Source: an uncultured Campylobacter sp.
GTDB taxonomy: Bacteria; Campylobacterota; Campylobacteria; Campylobacterales; Campylobacteraceae
NCBI RefSeq assembly: GCF_937981295.1
Contig: NZ_CALJPC010000042.1
Span: 1 to 9,762, forward strand
Reading direction: 5' to 3'
DNA length: 9,762 nucleotides
Of the stretch, positions 1 to 6,131 are shown piece after piece (within the stretch, counting starts at the first letter, position 1; every line of letters begins with the position of its first letter). Under the pieces are notes generated by a model that worked only from the letters and a program-made list of their open reading frames with translations, did not search any database and had not been told where the DNA came from. The position numbers and the translations under genes are program-made.

Positions 1-22
1 CGCCGTATATTTCAAAGCGCGC

Positions 23-610
23 TTAGCCGCCGAAAAATCCGCCGCTCTTGCCGCTCTTGCTTCCGCCGAAAAATCCGCTCTTGCCACTTCGCGCCTTGGC
101 GTTTTGCTGCTTTGCTTGATTGAAGCTATCGACGCTTCTAGAGTAGGCGCTCGGGCTTTTGTAGGCGGTTTGGCGCTGGCTTTGATAGGCTGGGTTGTTA
201 AACAGCTTGCCGCCGATCCACGAGCCGATGATGGCGCCCGCGGCGCTTGCCAAGATCGCTTCGCCCAGGCTCATGCCGCCGCTGCTAAGCTGCGCGTTTT
301 GGTTGGTTAAATTTGAAGTGCCGGCGTCGATTTTGGCGTTTTCTTCGGCAAGAAGGGCTTTGGTTTCCTCATCGCTTAAAATTCTCTCCGTGCCGTCGAG
401 CGATTTTAAGATGATCTGGGTCTTTTCGCTCGGAAATTCCTCTAAAATTTTATATTTTCCCGGCGCGATCTCTTCGAGCCGCACGAGCGCGCCCTCTTGT
501 AAGCGGACGTTTTGCTCCTGCTCCTTATCGTCGCAGCCCGCTAGCGAGCCCGCCGTAACGAGGCCGAAGCCTCCTGCTAGCGCGTATGCCGCGATTTTGC
601 GTAGTTTCAT
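23..610 (-). CDS. UPF0323 family lipoprotein
   Basis: About 195 aa. The N-terminus is a lipoprotein signal peptide: basic start (MKLRK), hydrophobic stretch, then a lipobox LAGC with the lipidated cysteine at residue 26, followed by an acidic tether DDKEQEQ. The middle (about 36-95) contains the segment KILEEFPSEKTQIILKSLDG and a DAGTSNLTN stretch that I associate with the UPF0323 lipoproteins of Campylobacter and Helicobacter (Cj0371/HP0232 type). A glycine/alanine-rich helix-like segment (SLGEAILASAAGAIIGSWIGG) follows. The C-terminus is a Gly/Ser/Lys tail with two SGKSG..FFGG repeats. The open frame extends farther upstream, but the ATG at 608-610 is preferred: it places the signal peptide at the very N-terminus and has AAGGA just upstream. 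It overlaps the stop of the preceding HTH gene by four bases (ATGA), so translation is probably coupled. The role is unknown; it should sit in the envelope, probably anchored in a membrane by its lipid. Confidence 0.85.
   Translation of the reverse strand: MKLRKIAAYALAGGFGLVTAGSLAGCDDKEQEQNVRLQEGALVRLEEIAPGKYKILEEFPSEKTQIILKSLDGTERILSDEETKALLAEENAKIDAGTSNLTNQNAQLSSGGMSLGEAILASAAGAIIGSWIGGKLFNNPAYQSQRQTAYKSPSAYSRSVDSFNQAKQQNAKARSGKSGFFGGSKSGKSGGFFGG
27..77. repeat. Short tandem repeat coding for the Gly-rich lipoprotein tail
   Basis: The 15-mer CCGCCGAAAAATCCG occurs at 27-41 and again at 63-77, each followed by a CTCTTGCC block. On the minus strand this encodes the repeated SGKSG/FFGG units at the C-terminus of the lipoprotein. 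Copy number could vary between strains through slippage. Confidence 0.7.
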
Positions 611-1245
611 TTTTTTCCTTTCAATGATTTTATATCTAAGCTTTGATTTATCAAAAGCTCGTTTCCCTCGACGCGGATAAACTCGCTCTTGCCGATGTTT
701 TCGATGATTAGGCTTTGCGCTTTGAGGCGCTTTTTGCGTTTGAGCGATTTTACGAATTTTGCAAGGCTCGTCCATTCGCTACGATCGAAGGTTTTTTCTT
801 TGATTTCGACATCGTAGGGTTTGGCCTCGCGGCTTTTGCTCGAAAGCAACGGTTTGTCGAAAAACGACAAAAAATACCTGAGCTTCTCGTCGCGTTCCTT
901 ATACATCAGCTTGATTTCATCTTTCGAGGCGATTAAAATTTCCTCTTTTTCTTTGTGAAGCCTGTCCTTATCGCTTTGCAGTGCTTCGATTTTACCTTTT
1001 AGCTCGGAGATTTCTTTGATGAGATAGTCGATGAAGCTTTGGGTACCAGCTGCGCCGCTGGCGCGCGAGCTTTTCGCAGAGCTTTGCAAAGCGGGCTCGC
1101 TTTGTTGCATTTCATCATCTAAAAGCACGTAGCGTACGCCTCCGCTTTCCTCGGCGCGCAAGGAATTTCTACGGATGCGGTTGTAGACGGCTTCTTTTGA
1201 AATACCTAAAATTTCGGCTGCTTCGCCGATTGAGACTTTTTTCAT
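607..1245 (-). CDS. Helix-turn-helix protein with central coiled coil
   Basis: 212 aa. Residues 1-45 (MKKVSIGEAAEILGISKEAV, then YNRIRRNSL and a VRYVLLDDE wing) form a MerR/excisionase-like winged helix-turn-helix: 'GEAAEILGISKEAVYNRIRR' reads as helix-turn-recognition helix. A Ser/Ala-rich linker (about 50-68) leads into a charged heptad-like coiled coil (about 70-120). A basic C-terminal domain follows (about 150-212, with KSLKRKKRLK). The layout fits a dimeric DNA-binding protein, but I do not recognise a named regulator. Two adjacent palindromes lie 43-73 bases upstream of the start and could be its own operator. The start ATG at 1243-1245 has AAAAGG upstream. The last codons supply the ribosome binding site of the downstream lipoprotein gene, and the stop overlaps that gene's start. 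Target genes are unknown; co-transcription suggests a link to the lipoprotein. Confidence 0.8.
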   Translation of the reverse strand: MKKVSIGEAAEILGISKEAVYNRIRRNSLRAEESGGVRYVLLDDEMQQSEPALQSSAKSSRASGAAGTQSFIDYLIKEISELKGKIEALQSDKDRLHKEKEEILIASKDEIKLMYKERDEKLRYFLSFFDKPLLSSKSREAKPYDVEIKEKTFDRSEWTSLAKFVKSLKRKKRLKAQSLIIENIGKSEFIRVEGNELLINQSLDIKSLKGKK

Positions 1246-1287
1246 ACAAAGATGCCTTTTAGCGTTTTAGGTAATTATTGCTAAATT

Positions 1288-1318
1288 TGCCTAAAATAGG
1301 CATTAAACGCTTCGTTTA
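1288..1318. promoter_or_regulatory. Two adjacent 6-3-6 palindromes, candidate operator
   Basis: TGCCTA-AAA-TAGGCA (1288-1302) and TAAACG-CTT-CGTTTA (1304-1318) are both perfect 15-bp inverted repeats with 6-base arms and 3-base centres, one base apart. They sit in the divergent intergenic space just upstream of the minus-strand HTH gene. A third, weaker dyad (TGCC at 1253, GGTA at 1270) lies nearer the start codon. The position suggests regulator binding rather than termination. Which protein binds is unknown; the HTH protein is the obvious candidate. Confidence 0.45.
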
Positions 1319-1429
1319 CGAAGATAGATTCCGCTTTACCGCAGCTGGTGCGCGATAAATTCCGCTCGCTTGCAAAAGCCGCGTAAAATTATTTTTTTGC
1401 TGAGGTTTTAAAATTTTAGCCCAATAATG

Positions 1430-1461
1430 TTGCTTAATTAAGTATATTTTTTATACACTTA
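1430..1461 (+). promoter_or_regulatory. Promoter and overlapping inverted repeat of the TetR gene
   Basis: A sigma70-like promoter is visible as TTGCTT (1430-1435), a 16-base spacer and TATACA (1452-1457). The spacer and -10 are covered by an imperfect inverted repeat, TAAGTATA (1439-1446) facing TATACACTTA (1452-1461). A repeat placed over the -10 is typical of an autorepressor site, so the TetR protein may bind here. The leader is about 30 bases and carries a strong AAAGGAGG site at 1481-1488. Confidence 0.5.
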
Positions 1462-1492
1462 CAAAAAATTTTAGTATTTCAAAGGAGGCGAA

Positions 1493-2116
1493 ATGCCCGA
1501 ATCGCCTAAATATAAAAAATCCGAAATTCGCTGTAAGCTCATTTTAGATGCGGCGCTGGAGCTGTTTTTAGCCAAAGGTTACGAGGCTACGAGCTTAAGC
1601 GATATTATCGAGCTTAGCGGCGGCTCGCTATCGTCGGTTTATAAGTATTTTGATAACAAAGAAAGCCTATTTTTGCGCATCATCGAACTGCAAAGTAAAA
1701 AGCTCGACGAGCGAATGAACGAGCGCATGCGAATCAACAAAGACCTAAAATTGCGTGAGTATCTGCAGGAGTTTGCAGGGATTTATCTGGAGTTTCTTTT
1801 CGCTCCGGAGGCAATAAAATTCTATCGATTGATACTTTTCAGCGGCTTTAACGGCGCGCTTAGCGAGAGCCCAAAAATCTTTTTAAAAAGCGGCGTGCTA
1901 GGTTCACCGAATGCGCTAGATGAGTATTTGGCGGCGCATGCGGACGAGTTTGCGCCCGGACGCACGGCAAAAAGCCTAGCGCTATATTTTTGCTTTTTGC
2001 TTAGAGAGCCGCATTTTAGTAGGTTGCTGTTTTTCGACGAAAAGCTAAATTTTAAAGCGAGCGAGCTAATCAAGGACCGCATCGATATGTTTTTGCTAGG
2101 CGTAAAAAAGCGCTAG
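1493..2116 (+). CDS. TetR/AcrR family regulator, CmeR-like
   Basis: 207 aa, the usual TetR length. The N-terminal DNA-binding domain spans about residues 12-62: ILDAALELFLAKGYEATSL, then SDIIELSGGSLSSVYKYF as helix-turn-helix and DNKESLF as the family's K-x-LF element. From memory this matches CmeR of C. jejuni closely (ALELFLxKGYxxTSLSDIIxLSGGS), and later segments such as PEAIKF and the LREPH stretch near the C-terminus also echo it. CmeR controls the CmeABC efflux pump and binds bulky ligands; no pump genes are visible here. The all-helical ligand domain fills residues 63-207. The start is fixed by AAAGGAGG four bases upstream. A hairpin terminator directly follows, so the gene is probably monocistronic. 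The next gene downstream is an RclA-type oxidoreductase, a plausible but unproven target. It may be a paralog of CmeR rather than CmeR itself. Confidence 0.88.
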   Translation: MPESPKYKKSEIRCKLILDAALELFLAKGYEATSLSDIIELSGGSLSSVYKYFDNKESLFLRIIELQSKKLDERMNERMRINKDLKLREYLQEFAGIYLEFLFAPEAIKFYRLILFSGFNGALSESPKIFLKSGVLGSPNALDEYLAAHADEFAPGRTAKSLALYFCFLLREPHFSRLLFFDEKLNFKASELIKDRIDMFLLGVKKR

Positions 2117-2151
2117 TGGTGGAATTTTACGGCGTAAATTCCGCGCTTTTT
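2105..2151 (+). terminator. Nested hairpin terminator of the TetR gene
   Basis: The outer arms AAAAAGCGC (2105-2113) and GCGCTTTTT (2143-2151) are exact complements. Inside them GGAATTTTAC (2121-2130) pairs with GTAAATTCC (2134-2142), leaving one bulged base and a short loop. The outer T run follows a GC base, as in an intrinsic terminator. The stop codon TAG (2114-2116) lies in the bulge between the two stems, so the left outer arm is within the coding sequence. Confidence 0.65.
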
Positions 2152-2414
2152 GCACCTTTAAATTTTATGAGCGGTTTGGGACTTGGATTTTGTAGCTTGG
2201 ATTCTATCCGTTACCAAGCGCTATAAAATGCCACGTATCCCGCGCTTAAAATTTTAATTCTATCGATGCAAAATTTTTGAAACGATTAGAGCTGAAATTT
2301 TTATTTTCTGTATTAAATTCTGTGCCGAAGTTAGAATTTTGCCGTTAAATTTCGCGCCTCTTGCCTGCGCCTTTAAATTTGCGCCACGCAGATTTTAAAT
2401 TTAATAAAACCTCT
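2152..2414. other. Gene-free region between the TetR gene and rclA
   Basis: I see no coding sequence here. It is AT-rich with repeated AAATTTTA-type words and a direct repeat of CTTGGATT (2182 and 2196). One small dyad is present, GCTTGG (2195-2200) with CCAAGC (2214-2219) and a 13-base loop. It lacks a T run and is not an obvious operator or riboswitch. Confidence 0.5.
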
Positions 2415-2420
2415 TATAAT
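2415..2420 (+). promoter_or_regulatory. -10 box (TATAAT) of rclA
   Basis: A perfect TATAAT lies 31 bases before the rclA start, preceded by T/A-rich sequence, as usual for Campylobacter vegetative promoters that lack a clear -35. The expected leader is about 25 bases and contains AAGGA at 2441-2445. Confidence 0.65.
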
Positions 2421-2451
2421 CCCGCGAAATTTTAGATCAAAAGGATAAAAA

Positions 2452-3792
2452 ATGGATTATGATATCATCGTAATAGGCTTTGGCAAGGCGGGCAAAACCC
2501 TTGCCGCAAAATCCGCCGCGCTGGGCAAAAAGGTCGCTCTCATCGAGCGCTCGCCGCAGATGTACGGCGGCACCTGCATCAACGTAGGCTGCATCCCGAC
2601 CAAGCGGCTAGTTACGGCGAGCAAGGAAGCAGGCTTCGTAAATTTCAGCGTGCTCGGAGAGTATTTCGTGCTGAGCATGCAGAAAAAGGACGAGCTCGTA
2701 GAGGCGCTGAGGGCGAAAAATTTAGCCATGCTAAAAGGTAACCCGAATATCGACGTAATCGACGGCGAAGGCTCATTTACGAGCGCAAATTCCGTGCGCG
2801 TGCTAAGTCCTGACGGACAAACGCGTGAAATTTCAGCAGGAACGATCGTCGTAAATACGGGCTCGAGGGAGGTCGAGCCTAGCTTTGAGGTAAGCTCGCA
2901 GATCGCTTATAGTAGCGAAGAAATTTTAAATTTAAAGATCCTGCCGAAGCATCTAGTAATCATCGGCGGCGGATTTATCGGGCTTGAGTTTGCCTCGATG
3001 TTTGCGGGATTTGGCTCGAAAGTAAGCGTGCTGATGCGATCGAAATTTATGAAAAACGAAGATGAGGACGTGGCTGCCAGCGTCAAATCCGCTCTGCAGG
3101 CCCAAGGCGTGGAGATTATCGAGGGCTGCGAGTTTTTGAGTTTAAACGATAGAGAGCTAAAATTTAACCTCGCGGGCGAGAGCAGGGTAGTCGCGGCGGA
3201 TGCGTTTTTATACGCCCTTGGGCGTCGCGCGAATACGAGCGAGCTAAATTTAGCCGCTGCGGGAGTGCAGACGGACGCGCACGGCAATATCATCACGAAT
3301 GAGCATCTGCAAAGCTCAGTTGCGAGCATCTACGCAGCAGGCGACGTGCGCGGCGGCGAGATGTTTACCTACACGAGCCTGGATGATTTTAGGATCATTT
3401 TTAGCGTGCTTTTCGGAGATGGCGCGCGCACTACGAAAAACCGCACGCCGCATGCAAGCGTGCTGTTTACCCGCACGCCGCTAGCTCGCATCGGTCTTAG
3501 CGAGCGTAAAGCAAGAGCGAGCGGGCGTGAGATCAAGGTGCTTAAGCTTTCGATGGCGGCGGTACCCGGCGCCAAAGTCGTAGCGCACGACGAGGGAATG
3601 ATGAAAGCGGTCGTGGACGCAGCTAGCGGCGAAATTTTAGGCGCGGCGCTTCACTGCGTAAACGCGCACGAGATCGTTAATGAGCTGGCGATTGCCATGG
3701 CGCTGGGCGCAAAAGCGGACTTTTTCAAAAACCAAATTTTTACGCATCCTAGCATCAGCGAGGCACTGAACGATCTTTTCGGACAGTTTTAA
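2452..3792 (+). CDS. rclA: RclA-family flavin disulfide oxidoreductase
   Basis: 446 aa, matching the roughly 440 aa of E. coli RclA (YkgC), a FAD enzyme of the class I pyridine nucleotide-disulfide oxidoreductase family needed for reactive-chlorine resistance and reported to reduce Cu(II). Domain order: FAD-binding fold with GFGKAG (9-14); redox pair in YGGTCINVGCIPTK with C42 and C47; NAD(P)-binding fold with IGGGFIG (171-177); second FAD motif AAGDV (295-299); dimerisation domain ending with IFTHPSISEALNDLF, giving the His432/Glu437 pair typical of the family. GFGKAGKTLA, MYGGTCIN.GCIPTK, NIDVIDG and FTY.SLDDFRI agree with RclA as I remember it and distinguish it from lipoamide dehydrogenase or glutathione reductase. 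The start has AAGGA seven bases upstream and its own TATAAT. No rclB, rclC or AraC-type rclR is adjacent; a TetR regulator is the only local candidate. It is cytoplasmic. Confidence 0.9.
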   Translation: MDYDIIVIGFGKAGKTLAAKSAALGKKVALIERSPQMYGGTCINVGCIPTKRLVTASKEAGFVNFSVLGEYFVLSMQKKDELVEALRAKNLAMLKGNPNIDVIDGEGSFTSANSVRVLSPDGQTREISAGTIVVNTGSREVEPSFEVSSQIAYSSEEILNLKILPKHLVIIGGGFIGLEFASMFAGFGSKVSVLMRSKFMKNEDEDVAASVKSALQAQGVEIIEGCEFLSLNDRELKFNLAGESRVVAADAFLYALGRRANTSELNLAAAGVQTDAHGNIITNEHLQSSVASIYAAGDVRGGEMFTYTSLDDFRIIFSVLFGDGARTTKNRTPHASVLFTRTPLARIGLSERKARASGREIKVLKLSMAAVPGAKVVAHDEGMMKAVVDAASGEILGAALHCVNAHEIVNELAIAMALGAKADFFKNQIFTHPSISEALNDLFGQF

Positions 3793-3919
3793 ATTTGAAA
3801 TTTAACGGCGCTCGGGCTTAGCGATGCATGGGCGCCCTAGCTAGGCAATGTCCTACCCCAAGCGCCCGGAACAAATTGATCGTGAAATTTAATGCGCCGA
3901 GGCGAGTTAAATTTAGACT

Positions 3920-3939
3920 GGGTTAAATAATTTAAACCC
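3920..3939. terminator. Weak hairpin between convergent transcription units
   Basis: GGGTTAAAT (3920-3928) faces ATTTAAACCC (3930-3939), an inverted repeat with one bulged base. It lies between the ends of the rclA gene and the converging minus-strand cluster. Neither side is followed by a proper T run, so it is only a possible terminator. The rest of 3793-3998 holds no gene that I can see; GGGCGC (3829-3834) and GCGCCC (3860-3865) could form another weak stem. Confidence 0.3.
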
Positions 3940-3998
3940 TTGTCGTCCGCTTCTTTCTTGGATACCAAAGTTGGCTATAAAAGAAATGATTGAAATAG

Positions 3999-4556
3999 TT
4001 AATTGATAAAATATCCGCGTTTAGGAATAGTAAGATTACAATCTATTTGGCACTCGGTAAGAGTATACGGATAAAATTTCTTCTCGCAGTTTATACAGGC
4101 AAAAACGATTTTGTCCGTCGCTTCGTTTAACATAACTCTATAATCGCTAGGCGACCATTGCGGGCATTCGCACGCCAAGTCCAAATCCACGCTAACTACC
4201 AAGCTATCAAATACAATCGAGTTTAATTCCTCGTAGACCAGTCTTAAGCTCTTTTGATCTTTCAGCGCTTTAATTTTATTTATCAAGCGGTATCTGTCCG
4301 ATTTGATGATCTTTGCGCCAAAGAGATCCTTCGCTTTTCCGTCGCCGTAAATCGATAGCTCGGTAGGATAATCTTTAAAATTTAACTTTAACAGCTCGTC
4401 CAAACCGCAACCGTCGTATTCTTTCATAAGAAACAAAATTTTATTTTCAATAAACCATGTCGCTATGCAGCAGCATACTTGCTCGGGATTAAAAGGATGT
4501 AGATTTAAAATTCTATTTTCTAACGATAAACACAAATTCCTAATTTTGGGCTGCAT
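3999..4556 (-). CDS. Hypothetical protein with C-terminal cysteine clusters
   Basis: 185 aa, family not recognised. The last gene of the minus-strand cluster. The N-terminal two thirds look mixed helix/strand with an unusual CCC at 28-30. The C-terminal part carries CEC (129-131), CINC (154-157) and C169/C173, a spacing that could bind zinc: CxC plus CxxC with about 23 residues between. There is no signal peptide or membrane segment. The start ATG at 4554-4556 has AAGGAT upstream, the same ribosome-binding signature as its neighbours. A 104-base gap separates it from the previous gene, the longest within the cluster, and I see no coding sequence in that gap. By position it may be another immunity or accessory protein, but nothing in the sequence proves this. 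Confidence 0.75.
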   Translation of the reverse strand: MQPKIRNLCLSLENRILNLHPFNPEQVCCCIATWFIENKILFLMKEYDGCGLDELLKLNFKDYPTELSIYGDGKAKDLFGAKIIKSDRYRLINKIKALKDQKSLRLVYEELNSIVFDSLVVSVDLDLACECPQWSPSDYRVMLNEATDKIVFACINCEKKFYPYTLTECQIDCNLTIPKRGYFIN

Positions 4557-4660
4557 TATTTTATCCTTTATTTCTACCTATATCGACGATCTCGACAAAA
4601 TTTTAGCCATCTTTTCTTTATACTTAATTTTATATTTAGAATTTCACAAATTTAATATCT

Positions 4661-5029
4661 TTATTTATCCCCAAATATCAAATAGGCTAAATTTCTATTC
4701 AAATTCCCATACGCAACTATCCAATATTCTCGTATGATATTTTTGATTTGTAAGTTATCGTCCAGAAAGTCGGCAAATATTTTAACCCTATCTTTGTCTA
4801 CTGTGCCTAGCTCTTCATCCTCTTTCTCAAACGAAGCGACAATTAAATGCGACAGAGCAATCTTGTCGTGGAAATTTAATGTCTTGTCTTCTAGTAAATT
4901 TAGCATTGACGTAATTTTGCCGATATCTGCTAATTCTAGCTCCCAATCTTGCTCATCTCCCGTCGAATCTAACCCCAAAAGCTTATTTAATTTTATCGCG
5001 CTCTCTTTTCTTGCGAAATAATCGGTCAT
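4661..5029 (-). CDS. Small acidic hypothetical protein
   Basis: 122 aa, family not recognised. The sequence is acidic and looks wholly helical (LNKLLGLD, DWELELADIGKITSMLNLLED, HDKIALSHLIVASFEKEDEE, IKNIIREYWIVAYGN), with no cysteine, signal peptide or membrane segment. Small acidic cytosolic helical proteins are common among toxin-neutralising immunity proteins, and its position in the cluster agrees, but this is inference. The start ATG (5027-5029) follows an AAGGATAATAAA ribosome binding region. It lies 35 bases after the upstream gene and is probably co-transcribed. Confidence 0.75.
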   Translation of the reverse strand: MTDYFARKESAIKLNKLLGLDSTGDEQDWELELADIGKITSMLNLLEDKTLNFHDKIALSHLIVASFEKEDEELGTVDKDRVKIFADFLDDNLQIKNIIREYWIVAYGNLNRNLAYLIFGDK

Positions 5030-5064
5030 TTTATTATCCTTTATATATGTTTTTGTCGCGATAT

Positions 5065-5547
5065 TTAGCCGACTGCGCTATCTAGCAGTTTCCTAGAATT
5101 TTGCAAAGCCCATACGAAATTTTCGAGCTCTACGCAGTCTTTTAATTCAAATCCAAAATTTAACAAACCTACCGATAGGGCGTCGCCATCTTTTATGACA
5201 TGCGCTATTAGATTGCCTTTATGTTCTATACTCACTTTATTCTCATATCTTGTAAATTTAAAGATATTTTTCGAGCATCTTCCGTTTCTTTTTGAAAATT
5301 TCTCAAACTGCTCCGCAAAATTCGGTCTTTGATTCCCATCTTTTAGCCATAATCCCCCAGCATATAGCGCCCATATAAGCTCGTAAAAATTGATATTATG
5401 CTGAGTCTCGGTCGCAGCGACTAAAAGCTTATTTGTTTCATGGTTGATCTGTATTAAAGGCTCTCTGTCCATATGCCAAATCTCGGCTACTACTTTTTCT
5501 CTATCCGGCACGGAGGCAATTAAAAATTCAAATTCATTTTTTATCAT
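5065..5547 (-). CDS. Hypothetical protein, beta-rich N-terminus
   Basis: 160 aa, family not firmly recognised. The first 45 residues (FEFLIASVPDREKVVAEIWH, then LIQINHETNKLLVAA) look like paired beta strands of the kind that opens several small, immunity-like domain families. A helical stretch (FYELIWALYAGGLWL), a basic middle and a beta-rich end follow. No signal peptide or transmembrane helix. The start ATG at 5545-5547 is preceded by AGGATTTTAAT. Its start lies 30 bases after the stop of the displaced-frame segment upstream (5578), the same spacing seen between other cluster genes. A role as an immunity protein is only suggested by context. Confidence 0.72.
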   Translation of the reverse strand: MIKNEFEFLIASVPDREKVVAEIWHMDREPLIQINHETNKLLVAATETQHNINFYELIWALYAGGLWLKDGNQRPNFAEQFEKFSKRNGRCSKNIFKFTRYENKVSIEHKGNLIAHVIKDGDALSVGLLNFGFELKDCVELENFVWALQNSRKLLDSAVG

Positions 5548-5577
5548 ATTAAAATCCTATTTTTTGTTTTTTACTAC

Positions 5578-5736
5578 CTAATTTAATTTGAATGTTCTAT
5601 CATTCGAGCCTAAATCATATTTACCCCATTCTTTTATGACATCTTGAGCTATACTTTTTATGCGGAATTCCTGCTCTTCTAAATTAAGCATCCATTTTTC
5701 TCCATAAATTTTTCTATTAAGCTTATCGTATCTAAA
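5578..5736 (-). pseudogene. Displaced-frame C-terminal segment of the upstream gene
   Basis: An open frame of 52 codons (FRYDKLNRKIYGEKW..., then MLNLEEQEFRIKSIAQ..., ending TFKLN) begins at the exact point where the 117-aa gene upstream hits its stop TAG (5732-5734). Skipping one base after the codons for DMDRNL joins the two into one protein of about 168 aa. The composition (charged, helical, ordinary codons) looks like real coding sequence. Only 30 bases then remain before the next gene instead of 184. The alternative is a separate 37-aa peptide starting at ATG 5689-5691, which has GGAG eight bases upstream. I favour a frameshifted gene, either a true mutation or a sequencing error. Confidence 0.5.
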
Positions 5737-6085
5737 TCAAATTTCTATCCATATCAAATATTTTGGGATAGTTTTTGTAGTTGATTTCGATGTAGTCGCC
5801 TTTTTTAAATTTTTTAGCTCGCGTAGATAAAACTTCTAAAACTACAAATTCAAATCCAAAAAATAGCTCATCCCATCCCTCTTCTCCTTCTTCGAGACCT
5901 GGATCGCAGCATCCTTCAAAATCATCATAAAATCTGACTTTATATATATTATTTTCATCAAACTCAATGATAAACTCTCTTTTATTTAGTTCATATATAT
6001 TTCTCGCCAAATTTTTCATAATATCGCGTTCGTTGTCCGAAAATCTTAACAAAAAATTCTCGTAAATTTCCTTTCCGCTTGGCAT
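5732..6085 (-). CDS. Hypothetical protein, probably truncated by frameshift
   Basis: 117 aa as read, family not recognised. N-terminal helices (KEIYENFLLRFSDNERDIMK) lead to beta strands (REFIIEFDENNIYKVRFYDD), an acidic loop CCDPGLEEGEEGWDELFFG, and a strand-rich end KKGDYIEINYKNYPKIF. The stop comes right after DMDRNLI, but a plausible continuation runs on in another frame for 52 codons (5578-5736), so the native protein may be about 168 aa. The start ATG at 6083-6085 has AAGGAA six bases upstream. There is a 46-base gap from the gene before. Soluble and acidic; by context it may be an immunity protein, without direct evidence. Confidence 0.7.
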   Translation of the reverse strand: MPSGKEIYENFLLRFSDNERDIMKNLARNIYELNKREFIIEFDENNIYKVRFYDDFEGCCDPGLEEGEEGWDELFFGFEFVVLEVLSTRAKKFKKGDYIEINYKNYPKIFDMDRNLI

Positions 6086-6131
6086 CGTGTTCCTTTTTGC
6101 AGTTTAGCAAAGATTTATCCGCTTGTGCCTG

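Noticed and set aside
195..680. Plus-strand frame of 161 codons
   Set aside because: It lies antisense to the lipoprotein and HTH genes, has no ribosome binding site and reads as low-complexity Ser/Leu-rich sequence typical of a shadow frame.
2907..3329. Minus-strand frame of 140 codons inside rclA
   Set aside because: It is antisense to a well-matched oxidoreductase and its Ser/Ala-rich composition is that of a mirror frame.
3829..3865. GGGCGC/GCGCCC stem as terminator of rclA
   Set aside because: The loop is long (25 bases) and no T run follows on either strand.
4557..4660. Hidden gene in the longest gap of the cluster
   Set aside because: All three minus-strand frames are interrupted by stops, leaving at most about 17 codons; nothing supports a gene.
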